From NCBI RefSeq assembly GCF_030540765.1, contig NZ_JAUOEL010000004.1, positions 434,001 to 498,000 of the forward strand: a DNA stretch of 64,000 nt, read 5' to 3'. Of this stretch, positions 50,584-60,314 are shown piece after piece. Both the position numbers and the translations under genes were made by a program. Under the pieces are notes generated by a model that made no database searches, had not been told where the DNA came from, and worked only from the letters and a program-made list of their open reading frames with translations. The stretch comes from Flavivirga jejuensis (GTDB taxonomy: Bacteria > Bacteroidota > Bacteroidia > Flavobacteriales > Flavobacteriaceae). Each line of letters begins with the position of its first letter. The first letter of the stretch is position 1.

Positions 50584-53190
50584 TTAAAACTCTTCTGCGA
50601 TTAAATTACCTTGATTTCTAAAAACTAATTCATCATCAAAAACGTCTAATAAAATAACGCTATCCGTCGTAATTTTTCCTGCTAATATCTCTTTACTCAA
50701 GGCATTTAAAACTTCTTTTTGAATCACACGTTTTACTGGTCTTGCACCGTATTCTGGCTGGTATCCTTTTTCAGCTAAATATAGTATGGCTTCTTGTGTT
50801 GCATCAAAAATAATGTCTTGCTGACCTATCATTTTTTTAAGTGCTTTTAATTGCAACTCAACAATAGCTGTAATATTTTCTTTGTTTAAGGGCGTAAACA
50901 TAATAATATCATCAATTCTATTTAAAAACTCTGGACGAACACTTTGTTTTAGTAATCCTAAGACATCGATTTTTGCTGCTTCAATGGCAGAATCAATATC
51001 TTTGGTAGCTTCAAAACGTTCTTGTATTAAATGGCTTCCTATATTTGAAGTCATGATAATAATGGTGTTTTTAAAATCTGCTATACGACCCTTGTTATCT
51101 GTTAAATGTCCTTCATCCAAAACTTGTAATAAAATATTAAATGTGTCTGGGTGCGCTTTTTCAATTTCGTCTAAAAGTACCACAGAATAAGGTTTGCGTC
51201 TTACAGCTTCGGTTAACTGACCGCCTTCGTCGTATCCAACATATCCAGGAGGCGCACCAACTAGTCTGCTTACAGCATGTCGCTCTTGGTACTCACTCAT
51301 ATCAATACGGGTCATTGCATTTTCATCATCAAAAAGATATTCAGCTAAAGTTTTTGCTAATTCTGTTTTTCCAACGCCTGTTGTTCCTAAAAAAAGAAAC
51401 GTACCTATTGGTTTTTTCGAATTTTGAAGACCTGCTCGGCTTCTTCTAACGGCATCACTAACAGCAACAATGGCTTCTTCTTGACCAACCACGCGTTTAT
51501 GTAGCTCATTTTCAAGTTTAAGTAGTTTTTCACGTTCGCTTTGAACCATTTTTGTTACTGGTATTCCTGTCCATTTGGCAACGACTTCTGCAATATCATC
51601 ATAAGTAACTTCTTCTTTTATCAATGAGTTTTCAGATTGTGCTTGTAATTGTACCTGAAATGTTTCAAGCTGTTCTTGCGCGTCTTTAATTTTTCCATAA
51701 CGTAATTCTGCTACTTTTCCGTAGTCGCCATCACGTTCGGCGCGTTCTGCTTCTAACTTATAGTTTTCAATATCTTGCTTTGTATTCTGAATCGTGTCAA
51801 CCACTTCTTTTTCACTTTTCCATTTTGCATTAATTTCATTTCTGGTTTCTTTTATATTGGCAAGATCGGCACGTAGGCTTTTTAATTTAGATTCGTCTTT
51901 CTCACGTTTAATAGCTTCTATTTCAATTTCTAACTGCATGATCTTTCTGTCTAAAACGTCCAGTTCTTCTGGTTTGGAATTAATTTCCATACGCAGTTTA
52001 GAAGCAGCTTCGTCCATTAAATCGATAGCTTTATCAGGTAAAAAACGATTGGTAATATAACGTTCAGATAATTCGACAGCTCCAATAATGGCTTCATCTT
52101 TTATACGAACTTTATGATGTGTTTCATATTTTTCTTTAATCCCACGTAGTATTGAAATGGCACTTTCTGTATCTGGTTCGTCAACCATTACTTTTTGAAA
52201 ACGACGTTCTAAAGCTTTATCTTTTTCAAAGTATTTTTGGTACTCATCTAAAGTAGTTGCTCCAATGGCACGAAGTTCACCACGTGCCAAAGCTGGTTTT
52301 AAAATATTGGCGGCATCCATAGCACCTTGTCCGCCACCAGCACCAACAAGGGTATGGATTTCATCTATAAATAAAACAATATCGCCTTCGCTTGTAGTTA
52401 CTTCTTTAATAACGGCTTTTAGGCGTTCTTCAAATTCACCTTTATATTTGGCGCCAGCAATTAAGGCTCCCATATCTAAAGCAAAGATTTGTTTGTCTTT
52501 TAGGTTTTCGGGAATATCACCATCAATAATTCTATGTGCTAAACCTTCTGCAATGGCTGTTTTTCCAGTACCTGGTTCTCCAACAAGTATGGGGTTGTTT
52601 TTGGTTCTACGTGATAAAATTTGAAGAATACGACGTATTTCTTCATCACGACCAATAACAGGGTCTAATTTTCCATCTTTTGCTAATTGATTTAAGTTTT
52701 TTGCGTATTTATTTAATGAGTTATAAGTGTCTTCTTGACTTTGTGAGGTCACATTATCACCTTTACGCAATTCTTCAATAGCAGCTTTTAAGCCTTTTTC
52801 ATTAACCCCTTGGTCTTTTAGCATTTGTGCTATTTTGCTATTTGATTTAAAAACAGCTAGGATGAGATGTTCTATAGAAACAAAATCATCTTTCATTTTT
52901 TTTGCAATAATGGATGCTTCATTAAGGCTTTTACCAGCGTCACGAGATAGCATTAATTCACTACCAGAAACTTTCGAAAAACTTTCCAATTGTTTATCTA
53001 AAGCTAATTGAAGTATGGAAATATTTACATTTAATTTTTTTAAAATGAATGGCAATACGTTTTCATCAACTTCAAAAATACCTTTAAAAAGATGTTCATT
53101 TTCAATTTGTTGATGCGAGAAGCCTTGTGCAATTTGCTGTGCTTGCTGGATGGCTTCTTGAGATTTTATGGTATAATTATTTAAATTCAT
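50584..53190 (-). CDS. clpB: Chaperone ClpB (disaggregase)
   Basis: 868 aa from MNLNNYTIKSQEAIQQAQQI at 53190; an upstream in-frame ATG at 53208 adds six residues and is less likely. Domains: N-terminal Clp repeats (about 1-145); AAA+ domain 1 with Walker A VGEPGTGKT and the arginine-rich ATLDEYQKYFEKDKALERRF; a coiled-coil middle domain (about 400-525); AAA+ domain 2 with Walker A GTTGVGKTELAKTLAEYLF and pore loop GAPPGYVGYDEGG; and a C-terminal D2-small domain. It solubilises aggregated proteins with DnaK. No heat-shock promoter was recognised. Confidence 0.95.
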   Translation of the reverse strand: MNLNNYTIKSQEAIQQAQQIAQGFSHQQIENEHLFKGIFEVDENVLPFILKKLNVNISILQLALDKQLESFSKVSGSELMLSRDAGKSLNEASIIAKKMKDDFVSIEHLILAVFKSNSKIAQMLKDQGVNEKGLKAAIEELRKGDNVTSQSQEDTYNSLNKYAKNLNQLAKDGKLDPVIGRDEEIRRILQILSRRTKNNPILVGEPGTGKTAIAEGLAHRIIDGDIPENLKDKQIFALDMGALIAGAKYKGEFEERLKAVIKEVTTSEGDIVLFIDEIHTLVGAGGGQGAMDAANILKPALARGELRAIGATTLDEYQKYFEKDKALERRFQKVMVDEPDTESAISILRGIKEKYETHHKVRIKDEAIIGAVELSERYITNRFLPDKAIDLMDEAASKLRMEINSKPEELDVLDRKIMQLEIEIEAIKREKDESKLKSLRADLANIKETRNEINAKWKSEKEVVDTIQNTKQDIENYKLEAERAERDGDYGKVAELRYGKIKDAQEQLETFQVQLQAQSENSLIKEEVTYDDIAEVVAKWTGIPVTKMVQSEREKLLKLENELHKRVVGQEEAIVAVSDAVRRSRAGLQNSKKPIGTFLFLGTTGVGKTELAKTLAEYLFDDENAMTRIDMSEYQERHAVSRLVGAPPGYVGYDEGGQLTEAVRRKPYSVVLLDEIEKAHPDTFNILLQVLDEGHLTDNKGRIADFKNTIIIMTSNIGSHLIQERFEATKDIDSAIEAAKIDVLGLLKQSVRPEFLNRIDDIIMFTPLNKENITAIVELQLKALKKMIGQQDIIFDATQEAILYLAEKGYQPEYGARPVKRVIQKEVLNALSKEILAGKITTDSVILLDVFDDELVFRNQGNLIAEEF

Positions 53191-53792
53191 CGATTTGTTT
53201 TTTATCATTCTCTCGCAATAAGGAATGTGTTTATTACTTTTACAACTTGATTAAGTCAATAATCTTACCAATACATTTCGAGAGACAAAATGTCATACAA
53301 AAGCATTAGTTTGCTGACTTTTAGTCAGTTTATAAGATTTGGAATTAGCTTTGGTTTAAATGATATATCGAATTAATATAATTTTCATTTTAAGAAAATA
53401 AATATATAGTATTAAATTTATACACCAATATGAAAAAATTGGCATAATTATAAATAGACTCTTCCATTTTTTTTAAATCTATGCATATTGAATGATGTAA
53501 TTAATGCCTTTTTGTATGAAATTACGCTATTTTTTTAAGGGTTATATAGCCTCATAAATTATTTTTTTGAAAGTTATTTATTATATTAATTAGAGTTTTA
53601 TTCTTCCTAAAATAACTGTATTGACAGTGGTTTAATACGTAATAAGCTATATTTTATGAAATTATTAATAATTTTAAAATTAGTAGCTTGTTAATTACCA
53701 ACAGATTAAATTTAATCTGTAATTTGCGTTGCAATTTAACCTCAAATTAAGACCCTAATTATCAATCTCTCAACTCTCAATTCTCTAAAATT
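53191..53792. promoter_or_regulatory. Intergenic region with a perfect 20-bp palindrome
   Basis: About 600 very A+T-rich bases between clpB and the divergent surface-protein gene, presumably holding both promoters. The only structured element seen is ACAGATTAAATTTAATCTGT (53701-53720), a perfect palindrome 73 bases upstream of the surface-protein start, a possible operator. Confidence 0.4.
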
Positions 53793-56700
53793 ATGTATAG
53801 TCCCAAAAACCTACTGCTATTATTGGTATGCTTTACCTTTTTTTTAAAAACTAATTCTCAAACTGGTCCTGGTGGTGTAGGCGACGGATCTGCAAATTTA
53901 ATGTTATGGCTACGTGCCGATGTAGGTGTTGAATCTTCAACTGGTATTGATGCTACAAATGGCGACAATGTATCTTCATGGCTTGATCAAAGCGGCGATA
54001 ATAATGATGCTAGCTCAATTAATGCGCCTAACTACCAAACGGCTCAACATAATGGTTACCCTGCTGTACATTTTACAAGTGTAAGTAGTGAGTATATGAA
54101 TATTCCTGATTATACTAATTTTCCATCGGGTAACGAAGACAGGACATATATATTTGTTGGAGAAGGTTCTTCTGGTGCTGGAAATCAAAACCTTCTTTAT
54201 CATGGATCTACCAACACTACTGTAGCTGGTTATGGAAGGCGAATTAACATAACGAATAATCATAATGAAATTAGTATGGCTATAAATGGCCAGAGGTACG
54301 GAAGTACTTTAACAAGTTCTACAGCTTTACGTGTAGGAACTATTGTTTTTCCGGTAGGTAGTACAGATTCTGATGAGTTTACATTTTATGATAATGGTGG
54401 ACTTATAGCATCATCTGGTCTTGCCGGTAACGTCCAAACTATAAACACAGATAATGAAATTGCTAGGATAGGTGCTAATCGTAATATTACCCGTTTTTAT
54501 GATGGTGATATGTGTGAACTTATTGTATTTGATAGGGAAATTAATGATGCAGAGTTTATTATTATTCATAACTATGTTTCTGCTAAATATGGTACCACAC
54601 TTGCTGCAAACGATTTATATACACAAGATGATTCTGGGAACGGAGATTTTGACCATCATGTAGCTGGTATAGGCCGAGTTAATGGTTCTAATTCTCATTC
54701 AGATTCTCAAGGTACAGGTATTGTTAGAATAAATAACCCTTCTGCGCTTTCTAATGGTGATTATTTATTTTGGGGTGAAGACACTAAAGATTATACTTTT
54801 TCTACTAATTCTTCAACATATAGAGAACACCTAAACTCTAAATGGCGCGTTAGTAAAATAAACGATTTAGGTACTGTTACTGTTTCTTTCGATATTTCTG
54901 GTATAGATTTATCTGCTAAGCAAAGTTGCCGAGATTTAGAATTTGTTGTTGATAATGATAGTGATTTTTCTTCACCTACTGTATACAGCTTAACCATTTC
55001 TGGGTCTACAGCGACAGCAACTCTAGTGAATTTTAATGATGGAGACTATTTCTCACTTAGATATTTAGATCAAATCGTGTGGGATGGCACTTCTTTTTTT
55101 AATGGTTCTGGTGCTGCTAATGCCCCTAACAGTTCAGATAACTGTTTAAAACTTACTGTAAAATCTGGTATAACTGGTTTGCTTACTTTTGATGCTTATG
55201 TTCGTGAAGTGGAAGTTGAATCTGGAGGTACATTAAATGTTGCCGATGGTATATTGTTAGAAGTGGATGACCAAGTTGTTATTGATGGAGTTATCGATTT
55301 ATTAGGTGAAGCACAACTTATTCAACAACATACTAACACAACGTCCAACTCTGGTACTGGGGTCTTAGTAAAAAGACAACAAGGAACTAATAGCTTATTT
55401 AATTATAATTATTGGAGTGCACCTGTAAACACTGGTGGTTTTTGGCAAATTGGGTATTTAGAAGATGCCGCTGGCGTTATAAATTTTCATAGTAACATTA
55501 ATGCTAATGCTGCTACATCTCCTACTACGCTTAGTAGTAGATGGCTATATGGGTATAATGGATTGTTAAATACGTTTTCAGAATGGAGCGCATTTACAAC
55601 AACTAGCGATTTACCCCCAGGTATTGGTTATACTATGAAAGGATCTGGTACCACAGACCCTGAACAAGAATATATATTTAAAGGCACACCTAATGATGGT
55701 AATTACTCTATATCTGTTACCGCTGGTAATGAGATTTTAATAGGAAATCCATACCCTTCGGCTTTAAATGCGGACCAATTTATAACTGATAACGCTTCGG
55801 TTATAGAAGGCACATTATATTTTTGGGAGCAGGGAACAACAAACAATAGTCATTATCTATCTCAATATATAGGCGGATTTGCTACTTACAATTCACTAAT
55901 GGGAGTCGCCGCTGCCGCAATACCAGATGCATCGGGGCTTGCAAGCGGTACTAGCTTTTCTGCGAAAGGAATACCTACTGGTAATATTAGTGTCGCTCAA
56001 GGTTTCTTTACAGCTATAGATAATACTGGGAGTATTGTTTTTAATAACCAGCAAAGAATATTTGCTAAAGAATCAGATATTACAGATGCTCCTATATTCC
56101 ATAAAACCACAAACGAAAAAACAGCAAAAGTAAATAGTGATAAGGATCTAAGACCGAAAATTTGGTTCTCCTTTACAGATCCTAGTCAATTTACAAGTTT
56201 TTTAGGTTTAGGATATGATTCTAATAATGCTACTACGGGGTATGATAAAGGGTATGATGGCAAATTATACAGAGACCAAGAAAATGATATGTATTGGATG
56301 CTAAATGATAAAAAATTAATCATTCAAGCTTTACCCAATATTAATATTGAAGATCAATTGCCTGTTACTATAAAAGTAACTGATGATGGCTTATATAAAT
56401 TTGCTATTGATAAAAAGGAAAATGTTCCTGAGGATTTAAATGTTTTCTTGAAAGATAATTACAGTAACTCCTATTATAATTTAAAAGATGAGACTATTGA
56501 ATTGTATTTACAAAAGAATACATACGAAGATCAATATGTTATTGTATTTCAGGAAAATAATAGTTTAACAACGGGTAATTACGAAAATCAAAATCTTTCG
56601 GTTTTTTATGATAAGAAAACTGAAAATTTAATAATAAACAATGATAGCATTTTAAATGATATACAATCTATATCCATATATAACTCTGTTGGTCAAGAAG

Positions 56701-56822
56701 TACTAAACTTTAAATCTTTAGATGCTAATAGAATAAACATGTCTAAATTTAGTGATGGTATCTACGTTATTAAAGCTAATACTGCAATAAATAAAAATAT
56801 AGCTAAGTTTTTAAAATATTAA
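53793..56822 (+). CDS. Large T9SS-secreted surface protein with lectin-like domain
   Basis: 1009 aa. Signal peptide (about 1-22); a concanavalin/LamG-like domain (about 30-260) beginning GGVGDGSANLMLWLRADVGV and containing NGDNVSSWLDQSGDNNDASS, FYDGDMCELIVFDREIND and HNYVSAKYGTTL; a middle region with AGIGRVNGSNSHSDSQGTGI and WRVSKINDLGTVTVSFDISG resembling DUF8202-type surface proteins; and a T9SS sorting domain at the end (about 935-1009: NLSVFYDKKTENLIINNDSI, SVGQEVLNFKSL, MSKFSDGIYVIKA). A probable adhesin or matrix-binding protein. Predicted product class only; no enzyme motif. Confidence 0.8.
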   Translation: MYSPKNLLLLLVCFTFFLKTNSQTGPGGVGDGSANLMLWLRADVGVESSTGIDATNGDNVSSWLDQSGDNNDASSINAPNYQTAQHNGYPAVHFTSVSSEYMNIPDYTNFPSGNEDRTYIFVGEGSSGAGNQNLLYHGSTNTTVAGYGRRINITNNHNEISMAINGQRYGSTLTSSTALRVGTIVFPVGSTDSDEFTFYDNGGLIASSGLAGNVQTINTDNEIARIGANRNITRFYDGDMCELIVFDREINDAEFIIIHNYVSAKYGTTLAANDLYTQDDSGNGDFDHHVAGIGRVNGSNSHSDSQGTGIVRINNPSALSNGDYLFWGEDTKDYTFSTNSSTYREHLNSKWRVSKINDLGTVTVSFDISGIDLSAKQSCRDLEFVVDNDSDFSSPTVYSLTISGSTATATLVNFNDGDYFSLRYLDQIVWDGTSFFNGSGAANAPNSSDNCLKLTVKSGITGLLTFDAYVREVEVESGGTLNVADGILLEVDDQVVIDGVIDLLGEAQLIQQHTNTTSNSGTGVLVKRQQGTNSLFNYNYWSAPVNTGGFWQIGYLEDAAGVINFHSNINANAATSPTTLSSRWLYGYNGLLNTFSEWSAFTTTSDLPPGIGYTMKGSGTTDPEQEYIFKGTPNDGNYSISVTAGNEILIGNPYPSALNADQFITDNASVIEGTLYFWEQGTTNNSHYLSQYIGGFATYNSLMGVAAAAIPDASGLASGTSFSAKGIPTGNISVAQGFFTAIDNTGSIVFNNQQRIFAKESDITDAPIFHKTTNEKTAKVNSDKDLRPKIWFSFTDPSQFTSFLGLGYDSNNATTGYDKGYDGKLYRDQENDMYWMLNDKKLIIQALPNINIEDQLPVTIKVTDDGLYKFAIDKKENVPEDLNVFLKDNYSNSYYNLKDETIELYLQKNTYEDQYVIVFQENNSLTTGNYENQNLSVFYDKKTENLIINNDSILNDIQSISIYNSVGQEVLNFKSLDANRINMSKFSDGIYVIKANTAINKNIAKFLKY

Positions 56823-57019
56823 GGGGTTTAAAAATTGTAAAGAAACAATCAAATTACTTACGTCAAATTTGTAAGCTAAGTTAAAATAAATGGACTCAAT
56901 TAGAAAAAGTGATGCTAATTCTTTTTTAATGGGTTCAAGAATCATATTCTCTCCAAAATTACTACATTGGCAATAATTGAATATATTAATGAGTTTGTGT
57001 GTCATAGAAATTTTAAATT

Positions 57020-57409
57020 ATGGGATTATTAAATAAAATATTTGGAGGAACTGGTGAAACAAAGGAGGAGAAGGTAATCCCTTGGATTCCTTTAAATGAA
57101 ATGCCTCAATTAAACTTTATAGAAAAAAAATCGGCTACTAAAACGCAAGTTATTTTTAAGCATTCTACGCGTTGCGGAATTAGTAGTATGGTTATGAGAC
57201 AGTTTGTTAGTAGCTATAATTTAACCGAAAAAGATTTAGACTTATATTATTTGGATTTAATAAATTATAGAGACGTTTCTAATGAGGTAGGGTATAAGTT
57301 TCAAGTTATGCATGAATCTCCTCAGTTATTAGTTATTAGAAATGGCGTAGTGGTTGCGCATGCATCTCATGGTGCTATTAATGAAATTGATTTAAATAGT
57401 TTTGTGTAA
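57020..57409 (+). CDS. ytxJ: Bacillithiol-system redox protein YtxJ
   Basis: 129 aa, the standard size. It contains FKHSTRCGISSMVMRQF (about 49-65), the YtxJ/DUF2847 redox motif with a single CGIS cysteine, then LDLYYLDLINYRDVSNEVGY and VMHESPQLLVIRNGVVVAHA. Members are thioredoxin-like and tied to bacillithiol metabolism. It sits 32 bases before the methyltransferase gene and is probably co-transcribed with it. Confidence 0.9.
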   Translation: MGLLNKIFGGTGETKEEKVIPWIPLNEMPQLNFIEKKSATKTQVIFKHSTRCGISSMVMRQFVSSYNLTEKDLDLYYLDLINYRDVSNEVGYKFQVMHESPQLLVIRNGVVVAHASHGAINEIDLNSFV

Positions 57410-57440
57410 TTCATACTATTATTAACTTCAACATTTTATA

Positions 57441-58052
57441 GTGAAAGCGGATAATAACAATGATTTAGAAACATATTGGTCTAAAAGGTATCTCGATCAA
57501 TCTACTGGATGGGATTTGGGGCATGTTTCAGAGCCTATTCGTTGTTATGTGGATCAGTTAAAGAATAAAGATATTAAGATTTTAGTGCCTGGCGCTGGTA
57601 ATGCTTATGAGGCTGAATATTTGTATAGGTCTGGTTTTAAGAATACTTATATTGTTGATATATCGGAACTTCCGCTAAATAGTTTTAAAGACAGGGTTTC
57701 AGATTTTCCTTCTAAACAGATTATTCATAACGACTTTTTTAAACTTGACAGTACTTTCGATTTAATTATAGAACAAACTTTTATGTGTTCTTTTCCACCT
57801 GTTGATACTATTAGACCGCAGTATATTAAAAAAATGTATGACCTCTTAAATGCTAATGGAAAGTTAGTAGGTCTTTGGTTTGATATCCCGCTTTCTGGGG
57901 ATTTAGAAAAACGTCCGTTTGGAGGAACAAAGTCGGAGTATGTAGCATTATTCTCAACGTATTTTAAAATTAAAACCCTTGAAGAAGCTTATAATTCGGT
58001 TTCGAGTAGAAAGGGGCAAGAACTTTTTGGGGTTCTCGAAAAAAGAAGTTAG
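57441..58052 (+). CDS. TPMT-like SAM-dependent methyltransferase
   Basis: 203 aa. Features are YWSKRYLDQSTGWDLGHVSE at about 12-31, the SAM motif ILVPGAGNAYEAEYLYRSGF (about 48-67), IHNDFFKLDSTFDLIIEQTF then MCSFPP, and PFGGTKSEYVALF. The family transfers a methyl group from S-adenosylmethionine to thiols or other acceptors (thiopurine methyltransferase-like). The start is a GTG at 57441; a later start would shorten the N-terminus. Native substrate unknown. Confidence 0.85.
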   Translation: MKADNNNDLETYWSKRYLDQSTGWDLGHVSEPIRCYVDQLKNKDIKILVPGAGNAYEAEYLYRSGFKNTYIVDISELPLNSFKDRVSDFPSKQIIHNDFFKLDSTFDLIIEQTFMCSFPPVDTIRPQYIKKMYDLLNANGKLVGLWFDIPLSGDLEKRPFGGTKSEYVALFSTYFKIKTLEEAYNSVSSRKGQELFGVLEKRS

Positions 58053-58115
58053 TTATTATTAAAGGATAACTGCTTTGCAAAATCAATATGTTATTTTATT
58101 TATCGATAACTAAAA

Positions 58116-58526
58116 ATGAAACAGTCAATAGTTCATATTGCATTAGTAGTTAAAGACTACGATGAGGCCATAGCCTTTTATACCAAGAAACTAAATTTTG
58201 ATCTGGTTGAAGATACTTACCAACCAGAACAGGATAAACGTTGGGTTGTTGTTGCTCCACCAGGATCTGTTGGAACTACAATTTTGCTTGCAAGAGCATC
58301 AAAACCAGAACAGGAAACGTTTATAGGGGATCAAGCAGGCGGACGTGTTTTTCTATTTTTAAATACGGATGACTTTTGGAGAGATTATAATGAAATGGTC
58401 TCAAAAGGCATTGAGTTTGTTAGAGAGCCCAAGGAAGCGGATTACGGGATGGTCGCTGTATTCAAGGATTTATATGGAAATTTATGGGATTTATTGCAAT
58501 TGAATTCTGAGCATCTTAATTTCTAG
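58116..58526 (+). CDS. VOC-family (glyoxalase/bleomycin-resistance-like) protein
   Basis: 136 aa. The vicinal-oxygen-chelate pattern is visible: VHIALVVKDYDEAIAFYTKK at 5-24, GRVFLFLNTDDFWRDYNEMV, GIEFVREPKEADYGMVAVFK, and DLYGNLWDLLQL at the end, where the usual glutamate of WEL is aspartate. It is a probable cytoplasmic dioxygenase or lyase-type enzyme; substrate unknown. It ends 63 bases before the convergent lipoprotein gene, with a terminator between. Confidence 0.8.
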   Translation: MKQSIVHIALVVKDYDEAIAFYTKKLNFDLVEDTYQPEQDKRWVVVAPPGSVGTTILLARASKPEQETFIGDQAGGRVFLFLNTDDFWRDYNEMVSKGIEFVREPKEADYGMVAVFKDLYGNLWDLLQLNSEHLNF

Positions 58527-58554
58527 AAGGGTGCAACAATAAAATGATTACTAT

Positions 58555-58587
58555 TAAAAAACTCCCAACATAAATTAGGAGTTTTTT
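58555..58587. terminator. Bidirectional terminator between VOC gene and lipoprotein gene
   Basis: AAAAAACTCC (58555-58564) pairs with GGAGTTTTTT (58578-58587). It lies between two convergent stops, so it can serve both strands. Confidence 0.85.
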
Positions 58588-58589
58588 AG

Positions 58590-59768
58590 TTAACCTCTAA
58601 CTCTATAAGAGCTAATAATATCTTTAAGTTTGAGTTTTAGATCTTCGCCAGTGTCATAAACCATTTGTTCATTGCTAGGGAAGGGGATTCTTTTTTTGTT
58701 CAATATTTTGCGATCCTTAGATGCTAAAGCTCTTTTATCGCCTCGCATTCTAGCAAAAAGGTTTTTAAAAACAAACTCGCTATCAATAGTAAAAGTATCT
58801 AATAACTGATTTGTTTTTACATCAAAGTAAACAACATCTGCAATTACCTGAGTAGATTTTATTTGAGTAAATTCGCTATATCGCGCTTTTACTTTAACTA
58901 TTTTATCAATTTTTATATCGTTGCCTAAACTATCTTTAACAACATTACCTTTACTGTCTAATTGATATTTCCAACCGTCAATAATTTCTTTTTCTCTTAT
59001 ATACTCACGCTCTTTAACGCTTTCTGGAGAAACATTAATTTGTTTTAGTTGTAACTGCATGGCATAATCGTAATTAATGTCTTTGCTTGTTTGCGCATGG
59101 TATACTGTCCAGAATTGATTTAATCCATACGTATCAAAGTTTAGCAGGTCTTCTTCTAAACGCTGTGGAATAATTTGACGGGTACGGTTTTCTATGGATA
59201 CGCTTACATAAGCAGTACCTCGTTCGTGAGCTTCTTTTATTAAATCTCTGGTATGTTCGTAATTTGGATTAATAGATTCAATATAGCTTAACACACCGTA
59301 AGCTTCTCTAATCTTTGTTTTATCTTCTAATTCTAATAAATCCAATCCTTTTTCATACAAGAAATCTGAAACATTCTCGCGAGATTGTACAATATCATTA
59401 CTATAATCACTGAATTTAAAAGGAATGTTTTTCCCATCTACAGTCAATGGTAAAATAGGCTTAATAGCTTCTTGGCGTGCATTTAAGTCCAGATAGATTT
59501 CATAAATATCCTTATATAATTCAGGATTTTTATCCTTTTTTAAATGGTTTATAGTGTTTAAGTCACGTTCTGCCGCTTTATAGTAAGCGTCTTGCAGCAT
59601 TAAAACATAATCGTGTTTACGTTTTTTGTCTTTATTAATCTTAAGTTTATTTAAAGCTGTTACAATAGCTTGGTCGTAGTTACCAGAATTAACGGCTGCT
59701 TCAACCTGTTTTCGTCCGCTGCAAGCTATAAATATAAGACCTATAGTAAAAAGTAGTAGTTTTTTCAT
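58590..59768 (-). CDS. Predicted lipoprotein, helical-repeat N-terminus
   Basis: 392 aa. Lipoprotein signal MKKLLLFTIGLIFIAC with lipid Cys at 16. Residues about 25-180 are helical and TPR-like (SGNYDQAIVTALNKLKINKD, MLQDAYYKAAERDLNTINHL); the second half has a beta region (YAMQLQLKQINVSPESVKER, KARYSEFTQIKSTQVIADVV, YFDVKTNQLLDTFTIDSEFV). No family is recognised. It is probably attached to an outer or inner membrane facing the periplasm. Standalone transcription from the region at about 59770-59800. Confidence 0.68.
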   Translation of the reverse strand: MKKLLLFTIGLIFIACSGRKQVEAAVNSGNYDQAIVTALNKLKINKDKKRKHDYVLMLQDAYYKAAERDLNTINHLKKDKNPELYKDIYEIYLDLNARQEAIKPILPLTVDGKNIPFKFSDYSNDIVQSRENVSDFLYEKGLDLLELEDKTKIREAYGVLSYIESINPNYEHTRDLIKEAHERGTAYVSVSIENRTRQIIPQRLEEDLLNFDTYGLNQFWTVYHAQTSKDINYDYAMQLQLKQINVSPESVKEREYIREKEIIDGWKYQLDSKGNVVKDSLGNDIKIDKIVKVKARYSEFTQIKSTQVIADVVYFDVKTNQLLDTFTIDSEFVFKNLFARMRGDKRALASKDRKILNKKRIPFPSNEQMVYDTGEDLKLKLKDIISSYRVRG

Positions 59769-59884
59769 AATGTTAGGGGTTTACAGTTATGATGTTTATA
59801 TGCCAAATATAATGCCAAAGCTTTAAATACAAAATTTTGAGTCATTTATTTTTAACTTAATCTATTGAATCATAATATATTGTA

Positions 59885-60000
59885 CTATTTTTTACACACG
59901 GAAAGTCGTTTCTTAGAAACTTCACCAAAACCAATTAGTGTTCCATCATTCTCACAATGGTTATTATGAATGATAATTTACAGGTGTGTGATCATTGCTA
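59885..60000 (-). pseudogene. Decayed 3' end of a second fumarylacetoacetase gene
   Basis: Minus-strand translation gives NDHTPVNYH near 59972-60000, then, after a frame change, HNNHCENDGTLIGFGEV and a tail ending SVCKK plus stop (59885-59887). The intact fahA at 62182 has NDHDTVIM...CEKDGTRIGFGEVK at the same place; 14 bases (acttcaccaaaacc) are identical. No upstream coding sequence remains. Confidence 0.65.
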
Positions 60001-60314
60001 GTGACCACCATTGATTTTGTAAAAAAGATGGAAATTAAATTATGAAAAAACGTTCTACAATAACTAAAGCTAATTATGTGTATAAAAGTCTATTTACGAA
60101 AAATGTCTCGTCTTCATTGGCTTACAGGTTAAGTTTTTTATTCAATTTCTATTTTATAAACAAAGATTTTAAGTGTCTTTTTTATTGAGTAATCAATATT
60201 ATATTTCGGAAAAGTATTAAAGGGAATATAAATCCTTTTGTTTTATATTCGTAAGCAATTAAGAACTGCCTTTTCGGATTTAGAACAACTATTACAATTA
60301 AATACACTTACTAC
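60001..60314. other. Intergenic stretch, no convincing gene
   Basis: About 310 A+T-rich bases before the sugar dehydrogenase gene. A 48-codon reading frame (60042-60188, plus strand) exists but has no family resemblance. The promoter of the dehydrogenase gene was not clearly recognised. Confidence 0.4.

Noticed and set aside
53133-53309. Plus-strand reading frame over the clpB start
   Set aside because: Shadow of clpB and of A+T-rich intergenic sequence.
56811-57005. 64-codon minus-strand reading frame between the surface protein and ytxJ
   Set aside because: No family recognised and it overlaps the end of the surface-protein gene; too weak to call.
60042-60188. 48-codon plus-strand reading frame before the sugar dehydrogenase gene
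   Set aside because: Short, A+T-biased, no domain or conserved context.
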